Assembly (NCBI GenBank): GCA_033063855.1
Contig: CP093829.1
Location: forward strand, 2,738,243 to 2,802,242
DNA: 64,000 bases
Direction: 5' to 3'
Source of the DNA: Smittia aterrima
Taxonomy: Eukaryota > Arthropoda > Insecta > Diptera > Chironomidae
Under the pieces are notes generated by a model. That model was not told where the DNA came from, did no database searches, and was given only the letters and a program-made list of their open reading frames with translations. Position numbers and translations under genes: made by a program. Shown here in pieces: positions 1 to 11,387 of the stretch (its first letter is position 1; each line of letters begins with the position of its first letter).

Positions 1-92
1 AATTTGAGAGAACCTTTATTTTTTTTTTGGTTTTCATAAATTTGTCATCTGTTGTCCAAAATGAATGACTTTGCATGACTTTGCTATGATCT

Positions 93-1521
93 TTAAATTC
101 CAGTGACATTTTGTGTCGGATTGCTTCTCAATGTTTCTTCACTAGTTGCTTTGATGAAAATCCTCCGATTCGTCTTCTTGGTTGCAAAAATGATGAACAA
201 CAATAACGCGGAATAGCAAATTATGATATCTGGGATTATGTCAATTTTAGTCGAGTTCGTTTTCATTGCGAAGGTTATAATCAGAATGACGAAATGTTGT
301 GCGTTGATCCAAAACCTAAAGAGATTGCAATGATCAGAAAAATAATATTTTTCCATTAAAATTATTTCTTGCCTTTCCAACTGAACTTCTAACCAACTGT
401 GATTAGAGAAGTTTGCTGATCGTGACAATCGAAACAAAATTACTGAAGTCATCACAAAGAAAATTAAATAACATGCCAAGCTCAAGAGGACAATGCCCAT
501 CCAGGCACATTCATGCCATCGACGGAAAAGAAAATCTTTTGTTAATGAAGTCAGAATCACCGTTAAAACCATTCCAAAAGCGTAAAAGCAGTAATATTTG
601 AATCTCTCAGCTCCATCCGATGTTTCTTGTTGTTTCCTAAGAATTTCTGTTATTTTTTTTAAATATTTTATCAATTGATCACTTACCTTGTTGTCCACCA
701 AACATCAAAATTCATTACTGCCATCAACGTTAAAGTAAAGAGAAAAGAACAAAGGAATAAAAATCCTGCAATTTGTCGCAAGGACTCCAGAATATCGAAA
801 CCCAAAAAGAAAATAAAGATAGAACTGAGAAGTGCGCAGGTTACGAGACAGAATTCCAGTTTGCCGCTCAGACTTTTTCGGATTTCTCTGAAAAACACAA
901 AAACCGAAATTGTTGCTATGAGGAGCAGAAAAGAAAACGACATTGCTGTAAAAAGAATTCATTAGAAATAAAATTCGGATTAATAAAATAAATCGATGAA
1001 ACTAACCAACAACTTTCATATAGAAACGAAAATCTTTGCTAAATCCGCAGACGTGAAGATCAAAAGAGACTGAGCCATTGTCGGCTGTTAAGTCTTGGAA
1101 ACAATATTCTTCGTGGGTTCGAAAATATCCGTCGACAAAAATTTCTCCATCCTTGTAAATTATCTGTTAGAACAAGTTTTTAAATTATTTCATTTGCGCT
1201 TACTTTGTCCAACTTCCATTCGCTCTGATTTTCGATTTGGCTTTTTTCACATGTTGGCTCACCAAACATAATTTTGTATTTATGATCCTTCATATTTTCG
1301 ATCCCGGATTCTGGATCAAAATTTATGTCGGCATTGAAGTGCTTTTTTAAGAATGTTGCGTTACATGTTTCCTGATCTCTGCAGCAAAATCTAATGCAAG
1401 GAGTGTCGTGGGTGCATAATTCACGCGCATTATCTCTATTCACTGAAGTAAATTTGTTCAGCATTATCAGCACTAAGTAACCGACGGATGCAATGATGAC
1501 ACAATCTTTTTTGCTAAACAT
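93..1521 (-). CDS. Methuselah-like 7TM receptor, copy 1
   Basis: Exons are 1521-1204, 1151-1007, 945-687, 636-373 and 315-93, giving 402 aa with all junctions in frame. Residues 1-25 are a hydrophobic signal or anchor segment. The ectodomain runs to about residue 150 and contains CIRFCC plus the EEYC and HVC cysteines of exon 2. TM1-3 fall at about 156-236 and end in FDVWWTT, close to the FDIWWT motif of Drosophila Methuselah. TM4-5 follow the loop KQQETSDGAERF, and TM6-7 start at FWINAQHF. The ectodomain is shorter than the roughly 195-residue Mth one. The last intron (316-372, 57 nt) has a GC donor and is open in frame. The protein ends in TGI, a class I PDZ-ligand pattern. AATAAA on the minus strand is at 15-20. 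Mth-family receptors bind peptide ligands and affect stress resistance and lifespan in flies. The ligand here is unknown. Confidence 0.85.
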
Positions 1522-1532
1522 TTTCACAAAAC

Positions 1533-1567
1533 GAGACTTTATGTTTCAAGCGATCAGTGCGAACTGA
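1533..1567 (-). promoter_or_regulatory. Inr + DPE-like core promoter of mth-like copy 1
   Basis: On the minus strand TCAGTT (1567-1562) matches the arthropod initiator. If its A (1565) is +1, AGTCTC lies exactly at +28 to +33 (1538-1533), the position of the downstream promoter element, with five of six bases in the allowed set. No TATA box is seen 25-35 bp upstream. The ATG is at +45. Confidence 0.6.
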
Positions 1568-1745
1568 AATGTTATTTAATTAGTTGTACGTCATTTCGCG
1601 AAATAGAACTTTCAGAGAATTTGAGAGATTTTTAAGAGAATTTGAGAGAACCTTTATTTTTTTTTGCATTTCATAAATTTGTCATCTGCTGTCCAAATTG
1701 AATAATCTCATGACTTTGCTGTGTCCAGTGACTTTCCAGTGATCT

Positions 1746-3132
1746 TTAAATTCCAGTGACATTTTGTGTGGAATTGCTTCTCATCTTTCGATTCGTCTTC
1801 TTGATCGCAAAAATGATGAACAGCAATAAAGCGGAATAGCAAAATGTGATAAATGGGATTATGTCATTCTCGTTCGTTTTCATTGAGAAGATTATAATCA
1901 GAATGACGAAATGTTGTGCGTTGATCCAAAACCTAAAGAGATTGCAATTATCATAAAAATATATTCTTTCCATAAAAATTATTTCTTGCCTTTCCAACTG
2001 AACTTCTAACCAACTGTGTTTAGAGAAGGTTGCTGATCGTGACAATCGAAACAAGATTATTGAAGTCATCACCAAGAAAAGTAAATAACATGCCACGTTC
2101 AAGAGGATTATGCTCTGCCAGGTACACTCGAGCAATTGATTGTAAATAAAATATGAATCTGCAAATGCAATCAAAGTGACCGTGATAACCGTTCCAAAGA
2201 CGTACAAGCAATAAAACTTGAATCTCCCTGCTCCATCCGATGTCTCTTGTTGTTTCCTAAGAAATCCTGTTATTTTTTTCAAATATTTTTATGATTTCAC
2301 TCACATTGTGGTCCACCAAACATCAAAATTCAACGATACCATCCACGTTAAAGTAAAGATGAGAAAAAAGTGGAATAAAAATCTTGCAATTTCACTAAAG
2401 GATCTATCAAGCTCCATACAGAAAATGAAAGCAAAACTGAGAAGTGCGCAAGTAACGAGACAGAATTCGATTTTGCCGCTGAGACTTGTTCGGATTTCTC
2501 TGCAAAACACAAAAACCGAAATTGTTGCTATCAGGAGCAGAAAAGAAATCGTAATAGCTGGAAAAAAAAATTATTAGAATTTATATTCAGTTTATAGAAA
2601 GAAATCGATGGAACTAACCAACAACTTTTATATAGAAACGAAATTCTTTTCTAATTTCGCAGACGTGAAGATCAAAAGAGACTGAGCCGTTGTCGGTTGT
2701 TAAGTCTTGGAAACAATATTCTTCATGATTTCGAAAATATCCGTCGATCAAAATTTCTCCAACCTTGTAAAGTAACTATCAGAACAAATGTCTTCAAATT
2801 ATTTCATTAGCGCTTACTTTGTCCATTTTCCAATCGCTCCGAATTTTGATTTGATTTTTTTCACATGTTGGCTCACCAAACAAAATTTTGTAGTCAAGAT
2901 CCTTCATATTCTGGGTAGTTTCTGTATGAACATTTATGTCGGCATTGAAGTGCTTTTTTAAGAATGTTGCGTTACATGTTTCCTGATCTTTGCAACAAAA
3001 TTTAATGCAAGGACTATCGTAGGTGCATAAATCACGCGTATAATTCCTTTTCGTTGAAGTCAATTTGTTTAGCATTATCAGCACTAAGTAACCGACAGAT
3101 GCAATGATGACACAATCTTTTTTGCTTAACAT
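1746..3132 (-). CDS. Methuselah-like 7TM receptor, copy 2
   Basis: Exons are 3132-2818, 2763-2619, 2557-2305, 2256-1990 and 1932-1746, giving 388 aa. It has the same domain order as copy 1. Exon 3 is two codons shorter. Its donor is AT/GTGAGT, so the usual Arg after WWTT becomes Met. Exon 2 begins VGE where the other copies have DGE. The last intron (1933-1989, 57 nt) has a GC donor and stays open in frame. The C-terminus keeps the NVTGI tail but lacks about ten residues of the preceding cytoplasmic stretch found in copy 1. AATAAA lies at 1653-1658. TM3 resembles copy 7 more than its immediate neighbours. Confidence 0.85.
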
Positions 3133-3143
3133 TTTCACAAAAC

Positions 3144-3178
3144 GAGACTTTTTGTCTCAAGCGATCAGTCCGAACTGA
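3144..3178 (-). promoter_or_regulatory. Inr + DPE-like core promoter of mth-like copy 2
   Basis: TCAGTT at 3178-3173 has its A at 3176, and AGTCTC is at 3149-3144, the same +28 spacing. An octamer ATTTGCATAT on the minus strand (3191-3200) lies just upstream. Confidence 0.6.
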
Positions 3179-3315
3179 AACGTTATTTTAATATGCAAAT
3201 ATTTCATTTCGTGAAATGAACTTTCAGAGAATTCGAGAGAGTTTTTATTAATTTTTTTTTCGGCAACTCAAAAATTTGTCATCTGCTTTCCAAAATGAGT
3301 AATCGCATGACTTTG

Positions 3316-4705
3316 CTATGATCTCAATTGTTTGTAATTGTCCACGAAAATCCTTCGATTCGCTTTCTTGGTCGAAAAAATGATGAACAACAATGAAGCG
3401 GAATAGCAAATTGTGATATCTGGGATTATGTCAATTTTTATCGAGTTCATTTTCATTGTACAAGTTATAATCAGCATGACGAAAAGTTGAGCGTTGATCC
3501 AAAACCTTAAATGAAATTTACGGAAAATATATTTCTTCTTTTGAAAATTTATTTTTTACCTTTCTAATTGGTCTTCTAACCAACTGTGATTCGAGAAGTT
3601 TGCTGATCTTGACAATCGAAACAAAATTACTGAAGCCATCACAAAAAAAATTAAATAACAAGCCAAGTTCAAGAAGGTAATGCTACTGAAGATAATCCCA
3701 ACCAATCGTTCTGCTAACAGTGTCAAAACCAATGTGTTAACCATCCCGAAGACGTAAAAGCAATAATATTTAAATCTCTCTGCGCCATCCGATGTCTCTT
3801 GTTGCTTTCTAAGAAATATCGGTTTAAAGTTTTTTAAATATTTTTAATCCTCGACTCACCTTGTTGTCCACCAAACATCAAAATTCAACACTGCCATCAA
3901 CATTAAAGTTGAGACGAAAGAGAAGCCAAGTCCATATGCTGCAATTTGTCGCAAGGACTCCAGACTATCGAAACCCAAAAAGAAAAAAAAGGTGGAACTG
4001 AGAAGTGCGCAGGTAACGAGACAGAATTCGATTTTGCCGTTAAGACTTTTTCGGATTTCTCTGCAAAACACAAAAACCGAAATTGTTGCTATCAGAAGAA
4101 GAAAAGAAATCGAAATAGCTGAAAAAAGAATTCATTAGAAATCATATTCAGTTTATAGAAAGAAATCGACATTACTAACCAACAACTTTCATATAGAAAC
4201 GAAAATCTTTGCTAAATCCGCAGACGTGAAGTTCAAAAGAGACTGAGCCGTTGCCGGCTGTTAAGTCTTGGAAACAATATTCTTCATGATTTCGAAAGTA
4301 TTCGTCGACCAAAATTTCTCCATCCTGTTAAAAGTATCTGTTAGGACAAGCTGTTTGTGTTCAAATATTTCCATTTGCGCTTACGTAGTCCAACTTATAT
4401 TCGCTCTGATCTTTTACTTTACTTTTTGCACATGTTGGCTCACCAAACATAATTTTGTAGTCAAGATCCTTCATATTCTGAGTGGATTTAGGGTGTAAAT
4501 TGATGTCGGCATTGAAGTTCTTCTTTAAGAATGTTGCGTTACATGTTTCCTGATCTCTGCAGCAAAATCTAATGCAAGGACTGTCGTGGTAGCATAGATT
4601 ACGCGCATAATTCCTTTTCGTTGAAGTCAATTTGTCTAGCATTATCAGCACTAAGTAACCGACGGATGCAATAATGACACAATCTTTTTTGCTTAACATT
4701 TTCAT
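3316..4705 (-). CDS. Methuselah-like 7TM receptor, copy 3
   Basis: Exons are 4705-4385, 4324-4180, 4118-3860, 3808-3560 and 3505-3316, giving 387 aa. It is the only copy with two in-frame ATGs (MKM start); the others have GTG at the first of these positions. The exon 2 acceptor is decided here: an AACAG directly before GATGG is the only choice that keeps frame, and the same site works in the other copies. Exon 4 is the shortest (249 nt) because the loop between TM4 and TM5 is reduced. The last intron (3506-3559, 54 nt) has a normal GT donor, and its first in-frame codon is a stop. The protein ends at KQLRS and has no TGI tail. Confidence 0.85.
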
Positions 4706-4710
4706 AAAAC

Positions 4711-4745
4711 GACACTTAACGTTTCAAGCGGTCAATGCGAACTGA
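4711..4745 (-). promoter_or_regulatory. Inr + variant DPE of mth-like copy 3
   Basis: The Inr A is at 4743. The downstream element reads AGTGTC, one base changed from AGTCTC, at 4716-4711. An octamer ATTTGCATAT on the minus strand lies at about 4762-4771. Confidence 0.5.
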
Positions 4746-4941
4746 AATGTTATTCTACGTAATATGCAAATATTTCATTTCTACTAATAGAACTTTCAGA
4801 GAATTCGAGAGATTTTTAAAAGAATTTAAGAGAACCTTTATTAAATTTTTATTTTTTTGGCAACTCAGAAATTTGTTATCTGTTTTCCAAAAAGCGAATA
4901 ATCGCATGACTTTGCGATGTTCTTGAAATTCCAGTGGCATT

Positions 4942-6349
4942 TTATGTGGGACTGCTTCTCAATTGTTTGTAATTGTCCGAGAAAATCCTTTGATTCTCTT
5001 TCTTGGTCGCAAAAATGACGAACAACAATAAAGCCGAATAGCAAATTGTGATATCTGGGATTACGTCAGTTCCTCTCGAATAAATTTTCATTGCGAAGAT
5101 TATCATAAGAATGGCGACAAGTTGAACATTGATCCAAAACCTAAAGAGATTGCGATTATCAGAAAAATGTATTTTTCCAAAAAAATTAACTCTTGCCTTT
5201 CCAACTGAACTTCTAACCAATTGTGATTTGAGAAGTTTGTTGATCGTGACAATCGAAACAAAATTACTGAAGTCATCACAAAGAAAAACAAATAACAAGC
5301 CAAGTTCAAGAGAAAAATGCCCGTCCAGATAAAATCAATCAAACCATAGAAATGAAAACCATCTGCTAAAACTCCTGTCAAAACCAACGTGATAACCATT
5401 CCAAAGACGTATAAGCAATAAAACCTAAATCTCTCAGTGCCATCTGATGTCTCTTGGGGCTTCCTAAGAATTCCAGATTAAAACTTTTCAAGTATTTCTA
5501 ATCCTTGACTCACCTTGTTGTCCACCAAACATCAAAACTCAGCAATGCCATCCACAGTAAAGTAAAGAAGAAAGACAAAACAAGTCCGTATGATGCAAAG
5601 TGTCTTAAGAACTCCCGACTATCGAGCTCCAGAAAAGAAATAAAAGCAAAACTGAGTAGACCGCAGATAACGAGATAGAATTCGATTTTGCCGCTCAGAC
5701 TTGTTCGGATTTCTATGCAAAACACAAAAACCAAAATTGTTGCTATGAGAAGAAGAACGGAAATCGTCAAAGCTGAAAAAAATCTATTTAAAACTAAATT
5801 CAGACTTACGAATGAAATCGAAAAAACTAACCAACAATGTTAATAATGGATCGAAAATTCTTTCTAAATCCGCAGGCGTGAAGTTCGAAAGAGACTGAGC
5901 CATTGTCGGATGTTAAGTCTTGGAAACAATATTCTTCGTGATTTCGATAGTATCCGTCGATAAAAATTTCTCCATCCTGTTAAAAACAACTGTCAGAACA
6001 AATATGTTTAAATATTTTCAGCTTCGTTTACTCCATCCATTTTCCATTCGCTCTGATTTTTGACTTGACTTTTTGCACACGTCGGCTCACCAAACATAAT
6101 TTTGTAATCATGATCCTTCATATTCTCAATCCCAGGTTCTGGATCATAACTTATGTCGGCATTGAAGTGCTTTTTTAAGAATGTTGCGTTACATGTTTCC
6201 TGATCTCTGCAGCAAAATCTAATGCAAGGACTGCCATAGTGGCAAAAATCACGCGTATTATTTCTTTTCAATGAAGTCAATTTGTTCAACATTATCAGCA
6301 CTAAGTAACCGACGGAAGCAATGATCACACAATCTTTTTTGCTGAACAT
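4942..6349 (-). CDS. Methuselah-like 7TM receptor, copy 4
   Basis: Exons are 6349-6032, 5976-5832, 5772-5514, 5463-5197 and 5140-4942, giving 395 aa. Exon 1 ends with donor GTAAAC instead of the usual GTAAGC. The TM3-TM4 loop reads RKPQETSDG instead of RKQQETSDG. Exons 2 to 5 are closest to copy 6: both share ELDSRE before TM3, IINIV at the end of exon 2, and a TM6 beginning FWINVQLVAIL. The last intron (5141-5196, 56 nt) has a GC donor and is not a multiple of three. A TAA where copy 6 has CAA ends the protein at RSSPT, removing the terminal NATGI. AATAAA lies at 4837-4842. Confidence 0.85.
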
Positions 6350-6360
6350 TTTCACAAAAC

Positions 6361-6395
6361 GAGACTTTTTGTTTCAAGCGATCAGTGCGAACTGA
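6361..6395 (-). promoter_or_regulatory. Inr + DPE-like core promoter of mth-like copy 4
   Basis: The Inr A is at 6393 and AGTCTC is at 6366-6361. No octamer is seen upstream; a diverged AT-rich stretch takes its place. Confidence 0.6.
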
Positions 6396-6570
6396 AGAGA
6401 ATAATTTTATTTGTTTTATTTCATAAAGCAAAACTTGCAGAGAATTCGAGAGAATCTTTTCTAAAATTTTTTTTCGGCAACTCAGAAATTCGCTATCTGT
6501 TTTCCAAAGTGAATAATCTCATGACTTTATGATCTTTAAACCCCGATGAAATTTTGTGTCGGATTGCTTC

Positions 6571-7953
6571 TTAATGTTTGTTCATCAAAATCCTTCGATT
6601 CGCTTTCTTGGTCACAAAAATGATGAACAACAATAAAGCGGAATAGCAAATTGTGATATCTGGGATGAAGTCAGTTCCTCTCGAATACATTTTCATTATA
6701 CAAGTTATAACCAGCATGACGAAAAGTTTAGCGTTGATCCAAAATCTAATGAGATTGCGATTATCAAAAAATATTATTTTTCCATTAAAACTATTTTTTT
6801 ACCTTTCCAATTGAACTTCTAACCAACTGTGATTAGAGAAGTTTGTTGATCGTGACAATCGAAACAAAATTACTGAAGTCATCACAAAGAAAAGTAAATA
6901 ACAGGCCACGATCAAGAGGATAATGCTAAACCAGATATTTTCAAGCCATCGATAGTTAAGAAAATCTTCTGCTAATAAAGTCAAAACCATCGAGCAAATC
7001 GTTCCAAAGACGAAAAAGCAATAATATTTGAATCTCTTTGCTCCATCCGATGTTTCCTGTTGTTTCCTAAGAATTTCTGTTATTTTTTCAAATAGTTTTT
7101 TTTTGGTTTGACTAAGTTCACCTTGTTGTCCACCAAACATCAAAATTCAGCAATGCCATCCACGATAAAGCAAAGATGAAAGAACAAAGAAATAAAAATC
7201 CTGCAATTTGTCGCAAGGATCTCAGAATATTGAGTTCCAAAAAGAAATTAAAGGCAGAACTGAGAAGAGCACAGATAACGAGAGAGAATTCGAGTTTGCC
7301 GCTAAGACTTGCTCGGATTTCTCTGCAAAACACAAAAACCGAAATTGTTGCTATCAGAAGAAGAGCACACATCAAAATAGCTGAAAAAAGAATTCATTAG
7401 AAATTAAATTCGGATTCATAAAATCGAAGGAACTAACCAACAACTTTCATATAGAATCGAAAATCTTTTCCAAATCCGCAGACGTGAAGATCAAAAGAGA
7501 CTGAGCCGTTGTCGGCTGTTAAATCTTGAAAACAATATTCTTCATGAATTCGAAAGAATCCGTCGACAAAAATTTCTCCATCCTGTTAAAAATAACTGTT
7601 AGGACAATGTTTCAAATAATTCCATTTGTGCTTACTTTATCCATTTTCCATTCGCTCTGATTTTTGATTTGATATTTTGCACATGTTGGCTCACCAAACA
7701 TAATTTTGTATTTATGATCCTTCATATTCTCGATCCTGGATTCTGGATCAGCATTTATGTCGGCATTGAAGTTCTTTTTTAAGAATGTTGCGTTACATGT
7801 TTCCAGATCTCTGCAGCAAAATCTAACGCAAGGATTGCCGTGATAGCATAATTCACGAGCATTATCTCTATTCACTGAAGTAAATTTGTTTAGAAATATC
7901 AGCACTAAGTAACCGACAGATGCAATGATCGCACAATCTTTTTTGCTAAACAT
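6571..7953 (-). CDS. Methuselah-like 7TM receptor, copy 5
   Basis: Exons are 7953-7636, 7582-7438, 7380-7122, 7066-6803 and 6745-6571, giving 386 aa. TM2-3 and the start of exon 4 are closest to copy 1 (ESLRQIAGF / RSLRQIAGF, LFLCSF). TM6 (FWINAKLFVML) instead matches copy 3. The last intron (6746-6802, 57 nt) has a GT donor and opens with a stop in frame. Its acceptor is ATTAG before A, still giving ERFW. The C-terminal tail is cut short at MNKH by a deletion that creates TAA. No minus-strand AATAAA is seen at the usual spot near 6455; it reads TTTTCT where copies with the signal have TTTATT. Confidence 0.85.
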
Positions 7954-7964
7954 TTCTTCAAAAC

Positions 7965-7999
7965 GAGACTCGTTTCTTCAAGCGATCAGTGCGAACTGA
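7965..7999 (-). promoter_or_regulatory. Inr + DPE-like core promoter of mth-like copy 5
   Basis: The Inr A is at 7997 and AGTCTC is at 7970-7965. The bases between differ from the other copies (GAAGAAACG against GAAACAAAA), yet the spacing is unchanged. An ATTTGCATAA octamer-like site is at 8012-8021. Confidence 0.6.
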
Positions 8000-8139
8000 A
8001 AAGTTATTTTATTATGCAAATATTTCATAAAGCGAAACTTGAGAATTCGAGAGAATCTTTATTTAAATATTTTTTTGGCTACTCAGAAATTTGTTATCTG
8101 CTTTCAAAACTGAATAATCTCATGACTTTGCTATGATCT

Positions 8140-9567
8140 TTAAATTCCAGTGGCATTTTGTGTGGAATTGCTTCTCAATTGTTTGTAATTGTCCATGAAA
8201 ATCCTTCGATTCTCTTTCTTGGTCGCAAAAATGACGAACAACAATAAAGCTGAATAGCAAATTGTGATATCAGGGATTACGTCAGTTCCTTTGGAATAAA
8301 TTTTCATTGGAAAGATTATCATAAGAATGGCGACAAGTTGAACATTGATCCAAAACCTGAAGAGATTGCGATTATCAATAAATTAATATTTCCAATAAAT
8401 TCAATTCTTGCCTTTCCAATTGAACTTCTAACCAACTGTGATTAGAGAAGTTTGTTGATCGTGACAATCGAAACAAAATTACTGAAGTAATCACGAAGAA
8501 AACTAAATAACAGGCCACGTTCAAAAGAGAAATGCAACTGAAGATAAACTCATTCAATCCAGAGGAATGAAAAACCTCTGCTACACCTCCTGTCAAAGCC
8601 AACGCGATAACCGTTGCAAAGGCGTATAGGCAATAAAACTTAAATCTCTCTGCGCCATCCGATGTCTCTTGTTGTTTCCTTAGAATTACCAATTAAAAGT
8701 TTTTCAAGTATTTCTCATCATTGACTCACCTTGTTGTCCACCAAACATCAAAATTCAGCACTGCCATCCACAGTAAAGTAAAGAAGAAAGACAAGACAAA
8801 TACACATGCTGCAAAGTGTCGATAGAACTCCCGACTATCGAGCTCCAAAAAAGAAATAGAAGAAAAACTGAGAAGTGCGCAGGTAACGAGATAGAATTCG
8901 ATTTTGCCGCTAAGACTTGTTCGTATTTCTCTGCAAAACACAAAAACCGAAATTGTTGCTATCAGAAGAAGAAAAGAAATCGAAATAGCTGAAAAAAGAA
9001 TTAATTAAAAATTAAATTCAGATTGATAAAAGAAATCGATGGAACTAACCAACAATATTTATAATGGCTTTAAAATATTTTCCTGAATCGCAAACGTGAA
9101 GTTCGAAAGAAACTGAGCTGTTGGCGGCTGTTAAATCCTGGAAACAATATTCTTCGTGATTTCGATAGTAGTCGTCGATAAAAATTTCTCCATCCTGTTA
9201 AAAGAAACTATTAGAACAAACGTCTTCGAATATTTTCAGCTTCGGTTACTTTGTCCATTTTCCATTCGCTCTGATTTTTGATTTGACTTTGTATACATTT
9301 TGGCTCACCAAACATAATTTTGTAGTCAAGATCCTTCACACTCAGATTTGTGTATTCTGGATTGGCATTTATGTCGGCATTGAAGTTCTTTTTTAAGAAT
9401 GTTGCGTTACATGTTTCCTGATCTCTGCAGCAAAATCCTATGCAGGGACTACCATAATAGCAAATACCATGAAAATTATTCTTTTTCACTGAAGTAAATT
9501 TGTTCAACAATATCAGCACTAAGTAACCGACGGAAGCAATGATCACACAATCTTTTTTACTAAACAT
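8140..9567 (-). CDS. Methuselah-like 7TM receptor, copy 6
   Basis: Exons are 9567-9250, 9194-9050, 8988-8730, 8678-8412 and 8356-8140, giving 401 aa. It is the sister of copy 4 across most exons. The ectodomain is the most divergent of the set. The FCC motif reads CIGFCC, the loop before it is changed (YYGSPCIGFCC), and exon 2 reads DDYYRNHEEYC, ending in AIINIV. The last intron (8357-8411, 55 nt) has a GC donor and contains in-frame stops. The protein keeps the full tail ending NATGI. AATAAA lies at 8058-8063. Confidence 0.85.
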
Positions 9568-9578
9568 TTTCACAAAAC

Positions 9579-9613
9579 GAGACTTTTTGTTTCAAGCGAT
9601 CAGTGCGAACTGA
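9579..9613 (-). promoter_or_regulatory. Inr + DPE-like core promoter of mth-like copy 6
   Basis: The Inr A is at 9611 and AGTCTC is at 9584-9579. An octamer ATTTGCATAT lies at about 9626-9635 on the minus strand. Confidence 0.6.
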
Positions 9614-9797
9614 AAAGTTATTTTAATATGCAAATATTTCATTTCTATAAATAGAACTTTTAGAGAATTTGAGAGATTTTTAAAATATTTTTCGAGAGAA
9701 TCTTTATTAAATTTTTTATTTTTTTTGGCAACTCAGAAATTTGTTATCAGCTTTCAAAAGTGAATAATCCAATAATCGCATGACTTTGCTATGATCT

Positions 9798-11231
9798 TTA
9801 AATTCCAGTGGCATTTTGTGTGGAATTGCTTCTCAATTGTTTGGAATTGTCCGAGAAAATCCTTCGATTCTCTTTCTTGGTCACAAAAATGATGAACAAC
9901 AATAAAGAAGAATAGCAAATTGTGATATCAGGGATTATGTCGATTTTTTTCGAGTTCGTTTTCATTGTAAAGGTTATAATGAGAATGACGAAATGTTGTG
10001 CGTTGATCCAAAACCTAAAGAGATTGCGATTATCAAAAAATATATTTTTCCATAAAAATTAATTCTTGCCTCTCCAACTGAACTTCTAACCAACTGTGAT
10101 TAGAGAAGTTTGTTGATCTTGACATTCGAAACAAAATTACTGAAGCCATCACAAAAAAAAGTAAATAACAGACCAAGCTCAAGAAGAAAATGCCACTGAA
10201 GATAAACTCGAGCCAATAATTGTTAACAAAATATGAATCTGCTAATGCAGTCAAAGTGACCATCAAGCAAATCATTCCAAAAGCGTAAAACCAATAATAT
10301 TCAAATCTCTCAGCGCCATCCGATGTTTCTTGTTGCTTCCTTAGAATTAATAATTAAAAGTTTTTCCAAGTATTTTCAATTCTTGACTCACCTTGTTGTC
10401 CACCAAACATCAAAGTTCAGCACTGTCATCCACGATAAAGTATAGATGAGAGAACAATGGAATAAAAATCCTACAAAATCACTAAAGGAACTCAGACCTT
10501 CGAGTTCCAAACAGAAAAAGAAAGCAAAACTGAGTAGTGCGCAGGTAATAAGACAGAATTCGATTTTGCCGCTAAGACTTTTTCGGATTTCTTTGCAAAA
10601 CACAAAAACCGAAATTGTTGCTATCAGAAGAAGAGCAGACATCGTCACAGCTGAAATAAAAGTCCATAAGAAATTAAACTAAAAAAGATTTACGAATGAA
10701 ATCGAAGGAACTAACCAACAATGTTGATAATGGGTCTAAAATCTTTTTCTGAATCGCAGACGTGAAGATCGAAAGAAACTGAGCCGTTGTCCGATGTTAG
10801 GTCTTGGAAACAATATTCTTCATGACTTCGAAAATATCCGTCAATGAATATTTCTCCATCCTTGTAAATGTAACTATCAAAACAAGTTTTCAAATTATTC
10901 TCTTTTCGCTTACTTTGTCCATTTTCCATTCGCTCTGATTTTTGATTTGACTTTCTTCACAAGTTGGCGCACCAAACAAACTTTTATAATCCAAATCTTT
11001 CATATTCTGAATCGTGGATTCTGGATCAGCATTTATGTCGGCATTGAAGTTCGTTTTTAAGAATGTTGCTTTACATGTTTCCTGATCTATGCAGCAAAAT
11101 CTAATACAAGGACTATCGTAGGTGCATAATCCACGCGCATTATTCCTTTTCACTTTTGTAATTTTGTTCAACATTATCAGCACTAAGTAACCGACGGATG
11201 CAATGATCACACAATCTTTTTTACTAAACAT
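9798..11231 (-). CDS. Methuselah-like 7TM receptor, copy 7
   Basis: Exons are 11231-10914, 10860-10716, 10650-10392, 10339-10070 and 10014-9798, giving 402 aa. The exon 2 end (FRPIINIV) is of the copy 4/6 type. TM3 (FLFHCS) and the TM4-TM5 loop (ADSYF) are of the copy 2 type, so the gene looks mosaic. Exon 1 has KATFLK where most copies have NATFLK, removing an N-glycosylation sequon. The last intron (10015-10069, 55 nt) has donor GAG/GCAAGA and is not a multiple of three. The protein keeps the NATGI tail. AATAAA lies at 9703-9708. Confidence 0.85.
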
Positions 11232-11242
11232 TTTCACAAAAC

Positions 11243-11277
11243 GAGACTTTCTGTTTCAATCGATCAGTGCGAACTGA
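11243..11277 (-). promoter_or_regulatory. Inr + DPE-like core promoter of mth-like copy 7
   Basis: The Inr A is at 11275 and AGTCTC is at 11248-11243. The upstream sequence resembles that of copy 4 and lacks the octamer. Confidence 0.6.
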
Positions 11278-11387
11278 AGAGAATAATTTTATTTGTTTTA
11301 TTTCATAAAGCAAAACTTTCAGAGAATTCGAGAGAATCTTTTTTAAAAGTATTTTTTGGCAACACAGAAATTTGTTATCTGCTTTCA

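Noticed and set aside
93..701. Single open frame joining the TM4-TM7 part of mth-like copy 1 as one gene
   Set aside because: It reads through two short introns. The splice sites at 687/636 and 373/315 restore the family protein in all eight copies.
1521..1527. Upstream in-frame GTG as start (MKM...) in most receptor copies
   Set aside because: Only copy 3 has ATG there. The following ATG is present in every copy and suits eukaryotic initiation.
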